In this document: positions 22,721 through 35,565 of the stretch, piece by piece
Position numbering within the stretch: position 1 is the stretch's first letter
How the letters are laid out: each line of letters begins with the position of its first letter
Assembly: GCF_027887165.1 (NCBI RefSeq)
Contig: NC_077231.1
Location: 190,464,334-190,528,333, forward strand
DNA length: 64,000 nt
Origin: Monodelphis domestica
Taxonomy: Eukaryota > Chordata > Mammalia > Didelphimorphia > Didelphidae
Reading direction: 5' to 3'
Position numbers and translations under genes: made by a program
Notes under the pieces: generated by a model
Databases searched by the model: none
Told to the model about the DNA's origin: nothing
The model's input: only the letters and a program-made list of their open reading frames with translations

Positions 22721-23239
22721 CATTTTTTTTTCATTTTCATTTTCATTCTAAATAGATGATCTTACAATGTATTGTGCTAGATATTAAGGGATTTCTACTT
22801 TCAAGATACCAACATTTTGGGGAAGGGAAACGCATGAAGTTGGAGATATTTTGATTTCTTTTCACTTCCTGCTTATTGGACTGCAATAAGGGGTTGAACT
22901 TTTTTATCCTTGTGTTTCTCCTTTATACATTATAAAATATAAAGGCATATGGTTTTAGGATTGCTGGTGACATAGAAAGGTTTCTTGATTTTTTTTGCTA
23001 ACTTCATCATAACATTATTCTGGAATGAATTAATCCTTTAATTATGATCATTCATAATATCTAGACATTGTTTTGTTGGTACCTCATAAAAGGGATCCTA
23101 GTTTTCCAGGGAAATCTTTTTGTAATGACAATGATGACAAGTTTCATCTTGACCTAGCAAATAGTCCTTAAGACCAAAAAAATTAGAAAATTTTGCATTC
23201 ACCTTTGCTGAATCTATTTGGAGATATCTGTAGGAAAAG

Positions 23240-23410
23240 ACTGAAAGATCATTGACTCTAGAGTCAGGGGACCTGGGTTCAAATATTACCTTTTCTACTA
23301 TCCGCATGACATTGAAATAGTCATTTAACTTCCCTGGCTCTGAGTTTCTTCAGTTGAAAAATGAGGCATTTCACCTTCATCGCTTTTAAAAGGCCCTTTC
23401 AAAGTGAAAT
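23240..23410 (+). repeat. MIR/THER-type SINE
   Basis: The head 'gatcattgactctagagtca' has a box-B-like 'gggttcaaat', followed by 'gagtttcttcagttgaaaaa'. The following 23420-24205 has nothing recognised. Confidence 0.72.
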
Positions 23411-24208
23411 TTATCAGCATATTAGATCATAGGGGAGAATCTAGGTTTATCTCTAGCAATGTAGGTGCTTGGAGCCTGTCATACTGCCTCTCCCTCTTCT
23501 CTTTCCAACATCTTGTTGGACATATAAATTTAGTGAATAAAAGAACTGTGACGCAAATTCATATTTTATAGATCTTTAAAGGTCTGATATAATAGAAACA
23601 GATCTACATGATATAGAAAGGTTCTTAACCATATCATCCTGAATAAATTATTGCTACTCACGATTTTACATAAAATAAGTTTCAGGAACACTTAAAGTCT
23701 TTTATTTCTTTTGAAACATTTAGTACCTTTTTCTCTCTATAACTTCACAATGAAGGACTTCACAATTTCTCAGGGTATGATGGGTCATTCTAATCCCATA
23801 TAAAATTTAAAAAGTAGGGAATTTGATATTGTCTCTATTTGGTCATGGAACTGGTTGGTGATGAAAATTAAGCTGTGATGTAGTGAAACATAGAACTTTT
23901 TTTTTGCATTAAATCCAAAAACTGTGTGAAAACAATAGTACTATTCACAAGATTCATTTTAGGTGCTAAATATTCAGCATCACAGAACCAAATTTGCCTT
24001 TATTATTTGGAACCCTGACAGTTGTATCTTAGAACTTAAAGCGAATAAAGCGAAATCAACATATCTTGTGTGGCACTTTACCCCTTCCTCTTTTGCCCCA
24101 ATTCTACCTACATGTTCTCTCTAAATCCTCCTCCATCACATCATCCCTTGCTTCTTTTGTGCTGTATTATCTATTCCATTGCTTTCTCTTCCTTCTCTCC
24201 AATCTTAA

Positions 24209-24420
24209 GGGTTTTTTTTAAACCCTTATCTCCTGTCTTAGAATCAATACTGTGCATTGGTTCCAAGGCAAAAGAACAGTAAAGGTTAGGCAATTGGAGT
24301 TGTGTCTTGCTTAAGATCACACAGCTAGAAGTGTCTGAGATCAGATTTAAACCCAGGTTCTCCCATCTCTAGGCCATGGCTCTCATCTCCTGAGCTTCTT
24401 GGCTGTCTAACCCTAAGCTT
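24209..24420 (-). mobile_element. SINE1_MD-like SINE
   Basis: Complement copy: T-run, 'acccttatctcctgtcttag', 'tgcattggttccaaggcaaa', 'atcacacagctagaagtgtc', 'aaacccaggttctcccatct'. Nearly full length. Confidence 0.87.
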
Positions 24421-24499
24421 CTCGACAGTATAATCTTGGTTGTTTCAATGAGATAGTTTTAAGTTTCATTCAAACTGGTTTGGGCTACCAAAAAAAAAA

Positions 24500-24770
24500 G
24501 ACAAGTCAACAAACATTATTAGACCACCTTATTTAGTCAGGTAAGGTGCTAAGCTCTGGGAATAAAATTTTAAGTCTTTACCCTCAAGGAGCTCCAGCTT
24601 AATGAGGTGAAGAAAACAAATTAAAGAAAGATGAAAGGGGTGGGTTGGAGTGGGGAAAGAAAGTATGGGTGTGGGACCATGGTGGAGGAAAATCTAGAGA
24701 TTTGGAAGTGGATCCCAGAAAGGAAGGAAAGAATGGCTAACATGGGCATTTGGAGGCCTGACAGAAGGTC
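24500..24770 (-). repeat. L2 LINE 3' region
   Basis: Complement L2: 'caacaaacattattagacca', 'aggtgctaagctctgggaat', 'ccctcaaggagctccagctt'. Confidence 0.78.
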
Positions 24771-24779
24771 TATAGAGAG

Positions 24780-24890
24780 GAAGAAGAAAGTTCTGGGTTC
24801 ATGTCCTGCTTCTAATAAATATCTTGTGCAAATCATTTCATCTATTGGCTTAATCTTAACTCTCTAAAATGAAAAATTGTAGTGTAGGCA
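24780..24890 (+). repeat. MIR-type fragment
   Basis: The segment 'gttctgggttcatgtcctgc' followed by 'gtgcaaatcatttcatctat' and 'aactctctaaaatga' is MIR-like but diverged. Confidence 0.5.
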
Positions 24891-25224
24891 CATACCTGAA
24901 TTGATAGAGAGAGTTTCCTTATTAGCAGTTCTCTATTCCAATGAGCTCACTAATCTAGTTTAAAAACTAAACTTTGATCCTTCATGATCTATAATTTCAA
25001 GAGCATGAATTCTCTCTTGACCATAGTAATTGATCCCCCAGCCCCCATTCTGGTGTATTAGACAATCTTTGGGAATAGCTTTGCCAGAAAGTCAGGCCAC
25101 CAACCTAACAATGTGCTTCTGCAAACAAATCAATTAGCATTGCAGGAATTCTTAATCTGCTATTTATTAAAAGTATATATGTATTTTGATCATTACTTTT
25201 TAATCTAGTTGATTTCCTTTTTTA

Positions 25225-25345
25225 TTCTGCATATTTTATGTGTTGAAAAATATTATTCCGAGAAGTGGTCCATAGGCTTTACTAGATTTCCTGATGTGTC
25301 CATAACACAGAAAAGTCCATAAGACAGAAAAGTACATAACACACA
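25225..25345 (+). mobile_element. hAT DNA transposon (MITE) right-hand part
   Basis: The segment 'attattccgagaagtggtcc', 'ataggctttactagatttcc', 'gtccataacacagaaaag' closely parallels the right half of the more complete copy at 30239-30480. No intact terminus was found. Confidence 0.6.
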
Positions 25346-26059
25346 CAAAAAAAACCCTCATAGAGATTATTGATTTCTGGGTCTATATGTATTCAAAACC
25401 TTTTCTAGCTTTTTTGGATTTACCAGAGTTGATGCCCTCCTGGTAAAAACCTTGAAACACCCAGGGTCACCTTAATGCCACTTTGACTCATTGGGCACAT
25501 CTATAGTATGAATAAACTCTAATATATTCATTTTTACATAACATGTGGATAAAGTCATAGTATTATGGCTCTCAAAGAATAAGCCTTTAGGAAATACTAC
25601 AGATAGCAATAACATGTGCATCCTTCCTACCAGTATGTAGAAAATTTAAGCAACTACATCTCATTTATAATTTTGTGGAAGTTGATTCGAGAACCATGCC
25701 AAACCTTTATAAGGAAATATTTCTGTACATGAAAAATTACATAAACAATGAAATTTTGGTAAATTTCTTGAATGAAATATAAACTTGCATAGGATAGTGA
25801 AATCTAAAGGATATTCGAGCACAGCTCTTTCCTCTTAAGTCTTTCTCCCATTCCTCACTGACACATGAAAGTCACCTTGGATTTAAAGGCTGGACCAGCA
25901 GAAAACAAGCTCTCACAGGTTATACTACACTGAAAAGGGCTTGATTATAGACAAAATCATGACAATTATTTGAGCGCCAGTTTAGCAGGACTCAGAGAAA
26001 CTCATGGGAGCTGGACCAACAGTTAATGGATTTTATCTTATCCACAGTGACTCGTAGAT

Positions 26060-26150
26060 CCATCAGCCCCAAATCATTTATTAAGCACTGACTCTGCCAG
26101 GCACTGTGCTAAATGCTGGTGATACAAATACCAAAAAAAAATATTGACTA
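26060..26150 (-). repeat. L2 LINE 3' terminus
   Basis: The segment 'catttattaagcactgactc', 'tgccaggcactgtgctaaat', 'gctggtgatacaaata' is the L2 end in complement. The flanking blocks 25350-26050 and 26160-27100 hold nothing I recognise. Confidence 0.8.
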
Positions 26151-27929
26151 AGGTGTGCTTACTATATATACAACTAAGGGTTGTAATTTTTGTTGGGGAA
26201 GGGTGAAGGTGAACATTGCATAAAAACTATCCATATAGCATGACACAGCCTTCACAGAAGAACACAGACACTTTAACATATTTCATACTTATACACTAAA
26301 TAGGATCACTGAAGAAATTATAAATCTTCTGAAATACTGAAGAAATGTCGAACCTCAGATTCAACTAGGGTAAATTTTATGTGCCTCAAGATATCATCCA
26401 GGCTGTAATTATTCCTCCTTCATGGTTTTATTTTTTCTTATATGGTCAATGCCTTCCACTCCTCCCCTCCCCTTAATAATTGTTCTTTTTATTTTTTTTC
26501 TAGTGGAATTAACATTTACAGTAAGAACATTCAGGGCCTCGAGTCACAGAATACAAAGAAGTGATAAGAACTGCTTCCTGTTATGTTATACTCTAGTATT
26601 CAAAAGATTCAGGGAGATTTCCTGGTTTAGTCTTCTTCCTCTCCAGTTATTTATGAAAATTATAATCTCTGGAAAGCTCTCTTCACCCTGAAAGCATAAC
26701 ATGAAACCTCAAACTAGGATTTATGTTCTCTTAAAAAAAGTCTTACTGAATTTGGAAATCTCTAAGATGAAATGTGATATTTTTACCTGACTTTTGTGAA
26801 CTTGGTGGCTTGTTCAAAGCTTAAACTCAGCCTGAGAAATAACGTAGGTAGTTGGCATCTTTAGGAAGGAATTAACCAAAGCAATCCTTCCACTCAAACT
26901 ATTATAGTGATTTCCCCAAAAAACATAGTTTCTAATTATAAGAAGCAGTTGCATCTGCTATTAGTGGAGAGAAGCTACTGAATGGTCAAGGTGACCCAGA
27001 GAGGAGAATCCCATTGTAATATTGCTCTTTGTTAAATGGATTCATCAGTTCTTCAGGTCAAATCATATCCCCTCAGGCAGTTCTGTTGGTGATAATTCCA
27101 GAAAACTATAAAATCTCAGAGTTTAAAAGTTTGGTAGAGATCATCTTCTCAATCTTTTCTTTATCTAATACTTGAATTGCATTTACAATACCTAGGATGC
27201 CATCAGAATTAGGAAACTCCAAATTCTGTCTATTCCATGTGGGGATAATCCTGTTCCAGAATTCTCCATTATATTGAACTGAAATCTGCATCATCTCTGT
27301 AGCTTTCATTCTTCTCAAAGCCAAAAAGAATATATCTAACCTCTCTTCAATGTGGCAACCTTCCAAGTGTCTGAAGACAGACATGTATCTTCTTAATCCC
27401 CCAACACTCTGCTACCCCATCATCCAAGGGCACTCTTTTCTCTAGGCTCAACATTTATACTTTCTTAAATTGATCCTCATTTAGTGCAATTTTGAATCTG
27501 TTCAAAGATCCTCAAACCCCCTTCTGGACACAGGAAGACAGAAAAACTCAGAAATAAAAAGGAACTTGAGCAGTAGTTTTTGAATAGCCTTTCAAAACCC
27601 TGGTACCTAGAACTGAACACAATATTTCAGATGTTTCCTGACTAGAGTAGAGATTTCCCTCAATATGGACAATGCCTATCCATTTAACTGTATAAGCTAT
27701 TTGGCTGCCATATCCCATTTTAACTCACATCGAACTTGTGGTCTACCAAACTTCCCAGGCCATTCTTACATGAGCTTCTTTCTAGGCAGACTCCCACTCC
27801 CCCCCCCCACCCACCCATCCATAACCCCCATCTTGCCCTTATATTTGAAATCCATGTCTTAAAATTTATTCCTGTGAAATTTTTTTAAAATTTGGATCAC
27901 AGAGAGATCAAAATGACCATAAAATCTCA

Positions 27930-28115
27930 TCTTCATGGAGCCTTTGCAGTTCTTTTTTATTGCCAGTGCTCTTTCAAATTAATTTCCATTTCTATTGCAT
28001 TTATCTTGTTTAATTGTTCCTACTTTGTCTCCCTCATTATATTGTGATCTTTTTGAGAGCAGGAACTTTCTTTGTGTCTCTAGTACTTAACAGTAGCTGG
28101 TAAATAGCAGGTACT
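27930..28115 (+). repeat. L2 LINE 3' end inside the L3/CR1 copy
   Basis: The segment 'tctccctcattatattgtga', 'tctttttgagagcaggaact', 'gtctctagtacttaacagta' is the sense L2 terminus. Confidence 0.72.
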
Positions 28116-28121
28116 TTTATT

Positions 28122-28362
28122 TACTTTTTGGTCTCTTTATCATATCCAACTCTTCATGACCTTATTTGGGGTTTTCTTAGCAACGATATTGAAATGGTTT
28201 GCCATTTCCATTTCCAGATCATTTTACAGATGAGGAAATTAAGGCAAGCAAGTAACTTGCCAAGAGTCACACAGTTAATAAGTGTCTAAGGTCAGTTTTG
28301 AACTCAGGTCCTGCTGTCTTTAGGTCCAACATTCTATCCACTCCACCACCAAACTGCTCTAG
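28122..28362 (-). mobile_element. Mar1-type SINE
   Basis: Complement copy: 'tcatgaccttatttggggtt', 'ggtttgccatttccatttcc', 'cagatgaggaaattaaggca', 'agtgtctaaggtcagttttg', 'ctatccactccaccaccaaa'. Full length. Confidence 0.88.
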
Positions 28363-28924
28363 GATATATTTAGCAATTTTTTTAGCTTAGGGCCAGAAAG
28401 GACCTTAGAGGACATCTAGTCTAACATCCTTTATTTTGAGAATGAAGTAACTGAAACATAGAGAGGTTTGGTGACATGCCCAAGGTGACAGGTCACATGT
28501 GTCACAGCTTGCATTCTCATCTAGGTCCTCCTCTAACTACAAAGGAAGTATCTTGGTATTTTGATTCATTATGTTTACAAGTTTTATTTTATCTGCAAAA
28601 TTCAGAGGTATGCTATCTATGCTTTATCCAAATACTGAATATATAGATAGTTTAACCAAGGGCAGAGTCTTGGGAACTCCATTAGATAATCTATTTCTGC
28701 ATGAATTTCAATTCATTAATTACAATACTTTAGGTCCAGGCATGCAACTAAATCTAATTCCTCCTAACTGTACTCCTATCAAGCCCATTTAGCTCTATCT
28801 TACCCATAATGACACTGTAAAAGACTAGCAAATACCTTTCCAAAATCTAGGTATCTACAGTATTCCTTTGATCTACGGCTCTAGAAACTCAGGCAAAAAT
28901 GAGACTATAAATACAACATAACAA

Positions 28925-29140
28925 ACAGTAAATATGTGCCAACCATGTGTTAAACTTGGTGCTCAGCTCTGGGTGGGGCCCCAGACAAAAAGGAAACAGT
29001 TTCTAACCATATGGAATGTATTTTCTGAATGTAATAGGGCAAGAACGCAAGATATAAAGAGATAAATAAATACAATGCAATTTGAGGAGAGAAGAGGTTT
29101 TAAGGGAATTAGGGGAAGATAAATGAGGTTAGTTTGTCAC
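28925..29140 (-). repeat. L2 LINE 3' region inside the L3/CR1 copy
   Basis: The segment 'tatgtgccaaccatgtgtta', 'ttggtgctcagctctgggtg' followed by an A/G-rich continuation is a diverged complement L2. The L3/CR1 sequence resumes after it. Confidence 0.65.
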
Positions 29141-29259
29141 AAGTTGTTTTTAATTAACAATTTCTCATAGTGATCACTACTTGCTTTTCTAAATCCTTAG
29201 GTACCACTCTTTTAATAATCTGCTCTAGAATTTGCCCAGGAATTCACTTCAATTTCATA

Positions 29260-30180
29260 TTCATACTCATAGGATTTGGAGCTAGAAAAGACCTTTGATG
29301 TCATCTAGTCTGCCCCCCTCATTTAAAAAGTATAGAAACTTTAGTTCATCACTGTTTTGAAGAAGCCAGCTTTCTTTCAAAAACAATAATATTTCAACTT
29401 AAGTGAGCCAATGTAAAACAACCATTTAAACTATTTATAATATTTTAAAATGATCAGTCTTTCTCTGTATTTTTGTCCATTTACCTCAGTGTACCTGATT
29501 CTTTTCCTGGACATATGTCCATCATTAGTCTTGTGCCATTCCCATCCATATGCTTTCCTACTATCCTAGAATATAAACTGGTGGACTCAGAGAGTAAATG
29601 CTTTTTACATGGAGGCAATCTCAATAGAAAATCCCACTGACTTATTTTCAATGGAGCTCCAGTAAGGATGTTCAGGGAGGAGAAGATTGCCCTCATGATG
29701 AAGCACTGGCATTATTATAGTGACAATGAATCAAACTCTCCCCAAGGTTAGAACTGTACCTGGAACCTGCATTTGCTTAAATGCTTGCTTTGACACAATA
29801 TATAATAAGGTTTGGATTAGATTTGATTTTCCAGAAATACTTACCGTTGGATTTGATTTCAGAATTTACCATTCTGTCCCTTCCACTGCTCTGAATATGT
29901 AATAATTATATTTTATTCAGACTAATATTAAAATAGTCTTGCATTTCCTAAACATATATTGGCTAGATACCAGGAGAATAGTCCATGAACCTTTTAGTTA
30001 AACCTCAACCAGCAATGCAAAGGGAACACAGCTAATCTATATGAATAAAATGGAGAATTGACTATATTTCATCGTAGTGAATTATGGGGCTTTTAGATAC
30101 AGCAGAGACACAGGGGAAAGTACCTTTAGCACCTGAGAGAAGCTTCCGGGAAGACAAAGTTTTTATTTTAGTCTGTAATG
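29260..30180. other. Mostly unique intronic block
   Basis: Apart from a short 'gagctagaaaagacctttga'-'tcatctagtctgcccccctc' fragment (29270-29345, MIR or L3 type), I recognise nothing in this stretch. Confidence 0.5.
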
Positions 30181-30184
30181 TTTC

Positions 30185-30590
30185 AGGGGAAATATATTGA
30201 ATTTTAGAGTGGTAGTGACCTTGGAAATCATCAAGGTTTAGGGTTTTCTAAACTATGGTCCACACATACCCAGAGGGCATGAAAGGAGGCATTTCAAGGA
30301 AGCATTGAACTTGGAGAGGGAAAAAAATTGCTTACTTATTTTCATTAACCTTTACTTTTTCCCTTGTGATATTTTGAATTTTATTTTATGATTTTAAAGA
30401 AATTATGCAGAGAAAGGGGTCCATGAGCTTCATTAAATTGCCAAAGGGATCTATGACAGATAATAGTTTAAGAATTTCTGACCAGGCTGCCCATTTTATT
30501 TTATTGATGAGAAAACCAAGTGACTTAGAGAGACAGCCTTTTAATAGGTCACACAGAGATGCAGATGTAAAGTAATAACTAGTAATACAG
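30185..30590 (-). repeat. MIR/L3-type repeat split by a hAT element
   Basis: The left part is 'ggtagtgaccttggaaatca'. After the hAT element it resumes with 'tgcccattttattttattga', 'gagaaaaccaagtgactta' and 'ggtcacacagagatgcaga'. Confidence 0.6.
30239..30480. mobile_element. hAT-type non-autonomous DNA transposon (MITE)
   Basis: About 242 bp with related inverted ends: left 'tagggttttctaaactatgg', right the complement-matching 'atagtttaagaatttctg'. The internal 'agaaaggggtccatgagctt' and 'gccaaagggatctatgacag' resemble mammalian hAT-Charlie-like MITEs. The candidate 8-bp duplications, tcaaggtt and accaggct, match at five of eight positions. It interrupts an older MIR/L3 repeat. Confidence 0.7.
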
Positions 30591-30714
30591 TATCATGGAT
30601 TTTAGACCATATTTTTTTCCAGCTTTCCTGAAAGACATTTTGAGATTTTATAGTTACATCTTGTTACCTTCTTTAAAAGCAACAAGTCTCCTTAATGTGC
30701 TTAATAGGGGTGAA

Positions 30715-30860
30715 GAGGAGAAAAGCACCGAACTAGTGGTTAACAGACCCAGGTTCTAGTCTTAGCTTGCCATTTAGGATATGCCTCCTTTGGGTCTCAC
30801 AATTGCTTCATCCATAAAATTGGATAATAATCAGAACTGTTACTAGGGCAAGAAATGAGG
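30715..30860 (+). repeat. MIR SINE
   Basis: The sense order is 'accgaactagtggttaacag', 'acccaggttctagtcttagc', 'tcacaattgcttcatccata'. Confidence 0.62.
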
Positions 30861-30869
30861 GCTTTGCTC

Positions 30870-32290
30870 CCAGGGTACCAACATTTAGATGGTGCTGTCA
30901 GTTTCTCTTCTTCTTCAGACTGAGTTTAGCAGCTAAGAATAATTCATTTAAGTAGCAAGTATTCAGATGGCATGGTTTCTCTGAAATGTTTAGGTAAGCT
31001 CCACCCTAGAGGACCTACTTAACTCAACTCTGTTCAGATTGCAGCTCCTAGGCAAGAATTCTAGAAGTGTCTTTGAAATGACTTCATCGGAATTTGCTTA
31101 AAAAGTTGAGTTGAGGGTACATGATATACTGTTTAACTTGGGAGTATTTTGTGACTCTTGTCCCAGGCATCAAAACTGTTAACTTTATCTCTGAGAAGTC
31201 CTATCCTACCTATTTTCACAAGAATGTCGTGAGAAAGAATTAGATTATGTTGGTGAAAAATGCTTTTTACAAATACCACTGAACAAATGTAGGGAATTAA
31301 GTAACTATTGCTCTCTAGGGTATGCCATAAGAAGATTTAAATATCACAAGGTACCTCTTAGAAAAATATGGCACTGTACATAATGTGATTATTAGAGAAT
31401 TCTTCCTCATTAAACTTAAGATGATTTTATTGTCTTGTCTCAAAATACCACCCAAAGCTCTAAATTGCAATATCATAACTGAGAATCCCTCTTTCTACTT
31501 CAGTATTTCTTTAACAGTAATAGGAAATAAATAACATTCCAAACATTGCAGTCTGAAGCCCAGTTCTTCCCTAGTGGAAAATCTAGCAATAGCTGAGTCA
31601 ATTTATGTAAAAATTTCAGGGAAAAACTGAAACAGGAAATTAACTCTTTTGTATCAATGCTTTTTGTGTTTGACCTTAGCAAAACAGTAATCAGAAAGGA
31701 CATCTTCATATGAACTAGCATACAGAGCAAAATAAACCCCAAAGACAGTAGTGCCATTTGATTTGACTTTTTTCTCTGTAGTATTTTCCTTTGGAAAAAA
31801 CCTTTTGAGAACTACCCTCTTTTCTGAGTAAAAGGTAGAAACTCTATCAAGTGATTTGAAACTTTCTCCCAAAGAAGCTAAACCTATTTATCAAAGCTTC
31901 TTAATGGTGCCTATATTTTTGGAATATATATTTTCATTAGAACTTCTATTTTTCTCTTTGTGAGGAAGAAAGGATAGGGAAAAGCTCCTTATTTTTCTTC
32001 TAAATAATACAATAGACAAAAATGGCTTGTGGATTTTAAGCAAAAATGTGTTTTCTGGATCACAAATGAACTGTGCTCATGGAAATTTGTTTTTATTGGG
32101 CACATAGCTTTAAAAAGCCGAATTCTTTCTTCATAGTTTTAACATTTTCCCCTTTTGTAAGGACACTTTAAATGGAAACAGCTTTCTTGTAAAATTCCTA
32201 TGAGTGCAAGGATATATAATTATCATCACCAAATAATATACACATGTTCATGTATAAGATGCCCTAATGACATGAAACAAAGCAAGCCAA
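30870..32290. other. Repeat-free intronic block
   Basis: No element recognised. The two overlapping minus-strand frames at 31500-31872 have no recognisable family and look fortuitous. Confidence 0.5.
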
Positions 32291-32314
32291 ATAGAGATGG
32301 TAATTTTGTGGACT

Positions 32315-33060
32315 GATGGGTTGGAAGGAACTTTAGACATCATCTGATACAGTATTTTTATTTTATTTAAAAGCTGATAAAAATAGTCTCAAAGAGATTA
32401 AGCAAGTTGCTTATACTTATACAGTTGACCTATGGCTAAGATAGGACTAGAAAATGTGTTTCTTGAACCCTCAGCCAGTGTTCCTCTCCTATAGCACATT
32501 GTCTTTAGTCTAATAATCTTCCAGTAGAATAATAGCAATAATCCAAATCGCATATGTTTATATAGAAATTTAGGACTCACAGAGCACTCTCCTTATAGTT
32601 CTTTGAGGTTTGTAGTATATTTCAATTTTCAGATGAGGAAACCAAGTTGTAGAGAAATTATATGTTTTGTTTAGGGTCATAAAGCTAGTCAATCCATTAG
32701 TAAGTCAATAAATATTTATTAAATACTTAACTATGTTCCAGGTACCATGATCACCACTCAGAAGACAAATACAAGCAGAAAGAAAGATAGATAATAATTC
32801 TATGATATTCTAACTATGATGGTTCCATTTCCTTGGATTGTGAAAAGAATTTGTTTTAAGTATTACAAGGCCATATTTTGGAATTGAATGGAAGCACAGA
32901 GGCCCACTGAGTCCAATTCTCCTCCTCCTTGCCAATTTTACAAATCTAGTAATTGAGCCATGGAGATTAAACAACTGTCCTAATGTCAAGTACCTACTAA
33001 ATGACAAAGGAGAGATTTAAATCCAGATTCTCTGACTCCAGCTTCATTTTTCTTTCTACC
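32315..33060 (-). repeat. Cluster of MIR/L3 and L2 fragments
   Basis: 32315-32480: 'ggttggaaggaactttagac' and 'gtctcaaagagattaagcaa' (MIR/L3 type). 32625-32690: 'cagatgaggaaaccaagtt' (MIR). 32695-32790: 'caataaatatttattaaata' (L2 end). 32880-33060: 'attttacaaatctagtaatt' and 'aatccagattctctgactcc' (MIR). All are diverged and read in complement. Confidence 0.6.
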
Positions 33061-33069
33061 ATATAATGT

Positions 33070-34660
33070 TGCTTTTCATAATTGATATTTATTTTCCTTT
33101 TTTCTCCTTCCAGTTTCACTCTCAATTGTCTTCAAGATGACTTTGACTCAAATAGACTCTTTAATCATGTTTCCTTTAAACTTTTTTCCTTTGCCTCTTC
33201 TTTCTATTTTATGAGATGTTGCCTCTAATCCTTTAATATTCTTTTTAAAAAATTATTAACAAATTTATAGAAATAAGTTTTCCTGAATTGCCATATTTAT
33301 CTCCTTGGCAAGGATATAAATTATTTCCTAATGTTTACAGCAAGTGTTTAATAAGGATTTGTAAACTTGATTAATCAATGGTTAGTTTTCTTGAGGAAGT
33401 CACCTTAAATCAGCATCAATGTCCATTCCTTCATCTAATTTTTGTTATGGGGGAATTTATAATTTGTTTAAGTCTGGCTCACCTCAAATGGGATTGCTTT
33501 CAATGCTCACTACATCTTTTCTCATGTGTATTCTTCAAATTTTTTGTTTATTTTGATTTTCACTAAAAAATGGACATGGAGAACAGATTCAATAGTGACT
33601 CACATCAGAAATGGGTCATTTGTTTTCTCTTAAAATAGACTCAATTTCAAGTTTCATGCTCAGCATTTCTAGTGCTCTGCATTATTTAAAAGTAATTCTT
33701 ATTTTATGAAACTGAAAACATAAAATTATTATATTTCTTACAAATCATACCTGAAGGAACTCTGATTCCATTACTGTGGGGAGCTCCAACATCTCTATGA
33801 CTGAATAAGTAAGTCCTAGGGAGTTACCTGAAGTAAATGGAAGTTAATTGGTTGCTCCAGGGTCACAAAGCCCATAATGAAGGTGACATATGAAATTAGA
33901 GCTTCCAAACTGAAAGCTACTCTATCATCTTTATACATTGTACTATATATACTATATAGTGCTGAGAATTTAATTTCTTATAAAAGAGAAAAGATACTAT
34001 TCAATTATATACATTACTTCCACAAGGATCATGAGATCCCCAAAATCATGAGATACCCAAAAATATTATGCCTCTAATGAAAAAAAAACAGATAAATATG
34101 CTTTAGAATGGATCATCAATGTATTATTTTTTTGATGAAACTGTAAATCCATGAAGTTGGAGTCATCTTCATTACAAAAGCAAAGATTATGAATGCTTAT
34201 TAGTTACTATGATTTTCGAAGTGGATTGAATTTTTGGAAGCAATAAGTTAGGTGTATATTAAGTACATATTCTGGAAAGTATTTGCCATTAATGGTATCC
34301 TTGAACTGTAAAACACTGCTTAGACTGGAAGGCAGGTATTATTATTATCATTATTATTATTCCAGTAAAATTTTTATTTCAGTGTCTCAGGAGAGAACAA
34401 TTTGGTGCAATAACCTATTAAGCATTTAGAAAAAAGCAACATTGAATTTTTCCCCTCAAAATTAACTTATGGAAATAATGGTTGTTTATATGCTATTGGT
34501 ATCTCAGTGTCTTTAATAAATAAATATATGTATACATTTTACTTAGTACTGAATGTTGTTGCATTTTGTTCCTTCAAAACAGTTGTCTGAAAATTGAATA
34601 ATAAAATGAATGAATTTGTTATTTTATTTATATCTCGTTAGCCACTAAATTATCAGTATC
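33070..34660. other. AT-rich intronic block
   Basis: No confident repeat or exon. It contains a short ATT microsatellite near 34336-34361 and a possible SINE fragment near 33810-33880 ('ccagggtcacaaagcccata'). Confidence 0.5.
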
Positions 34661-34669
34661 TTATAATAC

Positions 34670-34980
34670 TTTACATTATTCATATAGTGCTTAACAGTAT
34701 CAAAGGACTTTCAAATATGTCTTGTAATTTACTATTCAATAAACCTTATCAAACAGTTAGGAGAGGCATTATTATTTCCATTTTACAGTTGATGAAACAG
34801 TCTCAGTATCATTAGTTTCATTGCGGATTGTCATGGGCCCAGGCTGTCGAAGATTAGAACTCAAATCTTCTGACTCCTCTCACTGGTAGTTTAGTGTCTC
34901 AAAGAATTTTGGAGTAAAAGAACCCTAAGAAATCTAGTTCAACTAGTTACCTAGTCCAACCCTCTCTGAAATAACTAATT
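34670..34980 (-). repeat. MIR/THER1-type SINE followed by L3-type fragment
   Basis: 34670-34885: 'tccattttacagttgatgaa' and 'agaactcaaatcttctgact'. 34900-34980: 'accctaagaaatctagttca' and 'cctagtccaaccctctctga'. Both in complement. Confidence 0.68.
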
Positions 34981-35389
34981 AATTAGTTTCTAAAGCCTGA
35001 TGTAGCCAAGTCAATCAGTGATTTTGGTATCAATTGGGAAAAGATCAACTTTGACAATTGGATAAATCTGTAACCTTTGCCAGTAATCACCTCAGACTCA
35101 ACATGGCCAAAACAGAGTATTGTTTTGACAGACAAATTGACTGTCTTTGCCTCCCAAGTGCTAACCTTTTCTAAATGTCTATATTATTGTAAAAAGTACT
35201 ATTATCTTCTGTTATTCATCTTTGTAACTTCAGTTTTATCCTTAAATCCTCACTTTCATTCATCTCACATAAATAATTTGGCAAATCTTCTTGTTTCTAC
35301 CTTCACAATATCTCTAGTAGATATGCCCCTCTCTATACTAATGCAGCCACTAGCCTAGTAAAGGCACTCATCCTTTTTCAGCTATAGTA

Positions 35390-35540
35390 TTGCAGCTAGG
35401 TAGAGTTAGTTCAGAGGACCCGAGTTCAAATTCAGACTCAGACTTACCTATTTGACCTTGGAAAATTTGTTTAATCTTTGTTTGCCTCAGTTTACTCAGT
35501 TATAAAATGGTGACTCTTTAGGATCAAATATAAAGTTGAT
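35390..35540 (+). mobile_element. Mar1-type SINE, 5' part only
   Basis: The segment 'ttgcagctaggtagagttag', 'acccgagttcaaattcagac', 'ttgtttgcctcagtttactc' is present, but the RTE-like tail is missing. Confidence 0.72.
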
Positions 35541-35565
35541 TGTTTTGCATTTGAAACTCATAATT

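Larger units (their letters stand above)
27105..29250 (-). repeat. L3/CR1-clade LINE, long fragmented copy
   Basis: Read along the + strand this is the complement of a CR1/L3 LINE from its 3' end inward: 'ctctaggctcaacattta', 'tcttaaattgatcctcattt', 'cctagaactgaacacaatat', 'attttatctgcaaaattcag', 'ggcagagtcttgggaactcc', 'taataatctgctctagaatt'. The blocks are collinear. They are interrupted by L2 pieces (27930-28115, 28925-29140) and a Mar1 (28122-28362). L3 is among the oldest LINE families still visible in mammals. Confidence 0.75.
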
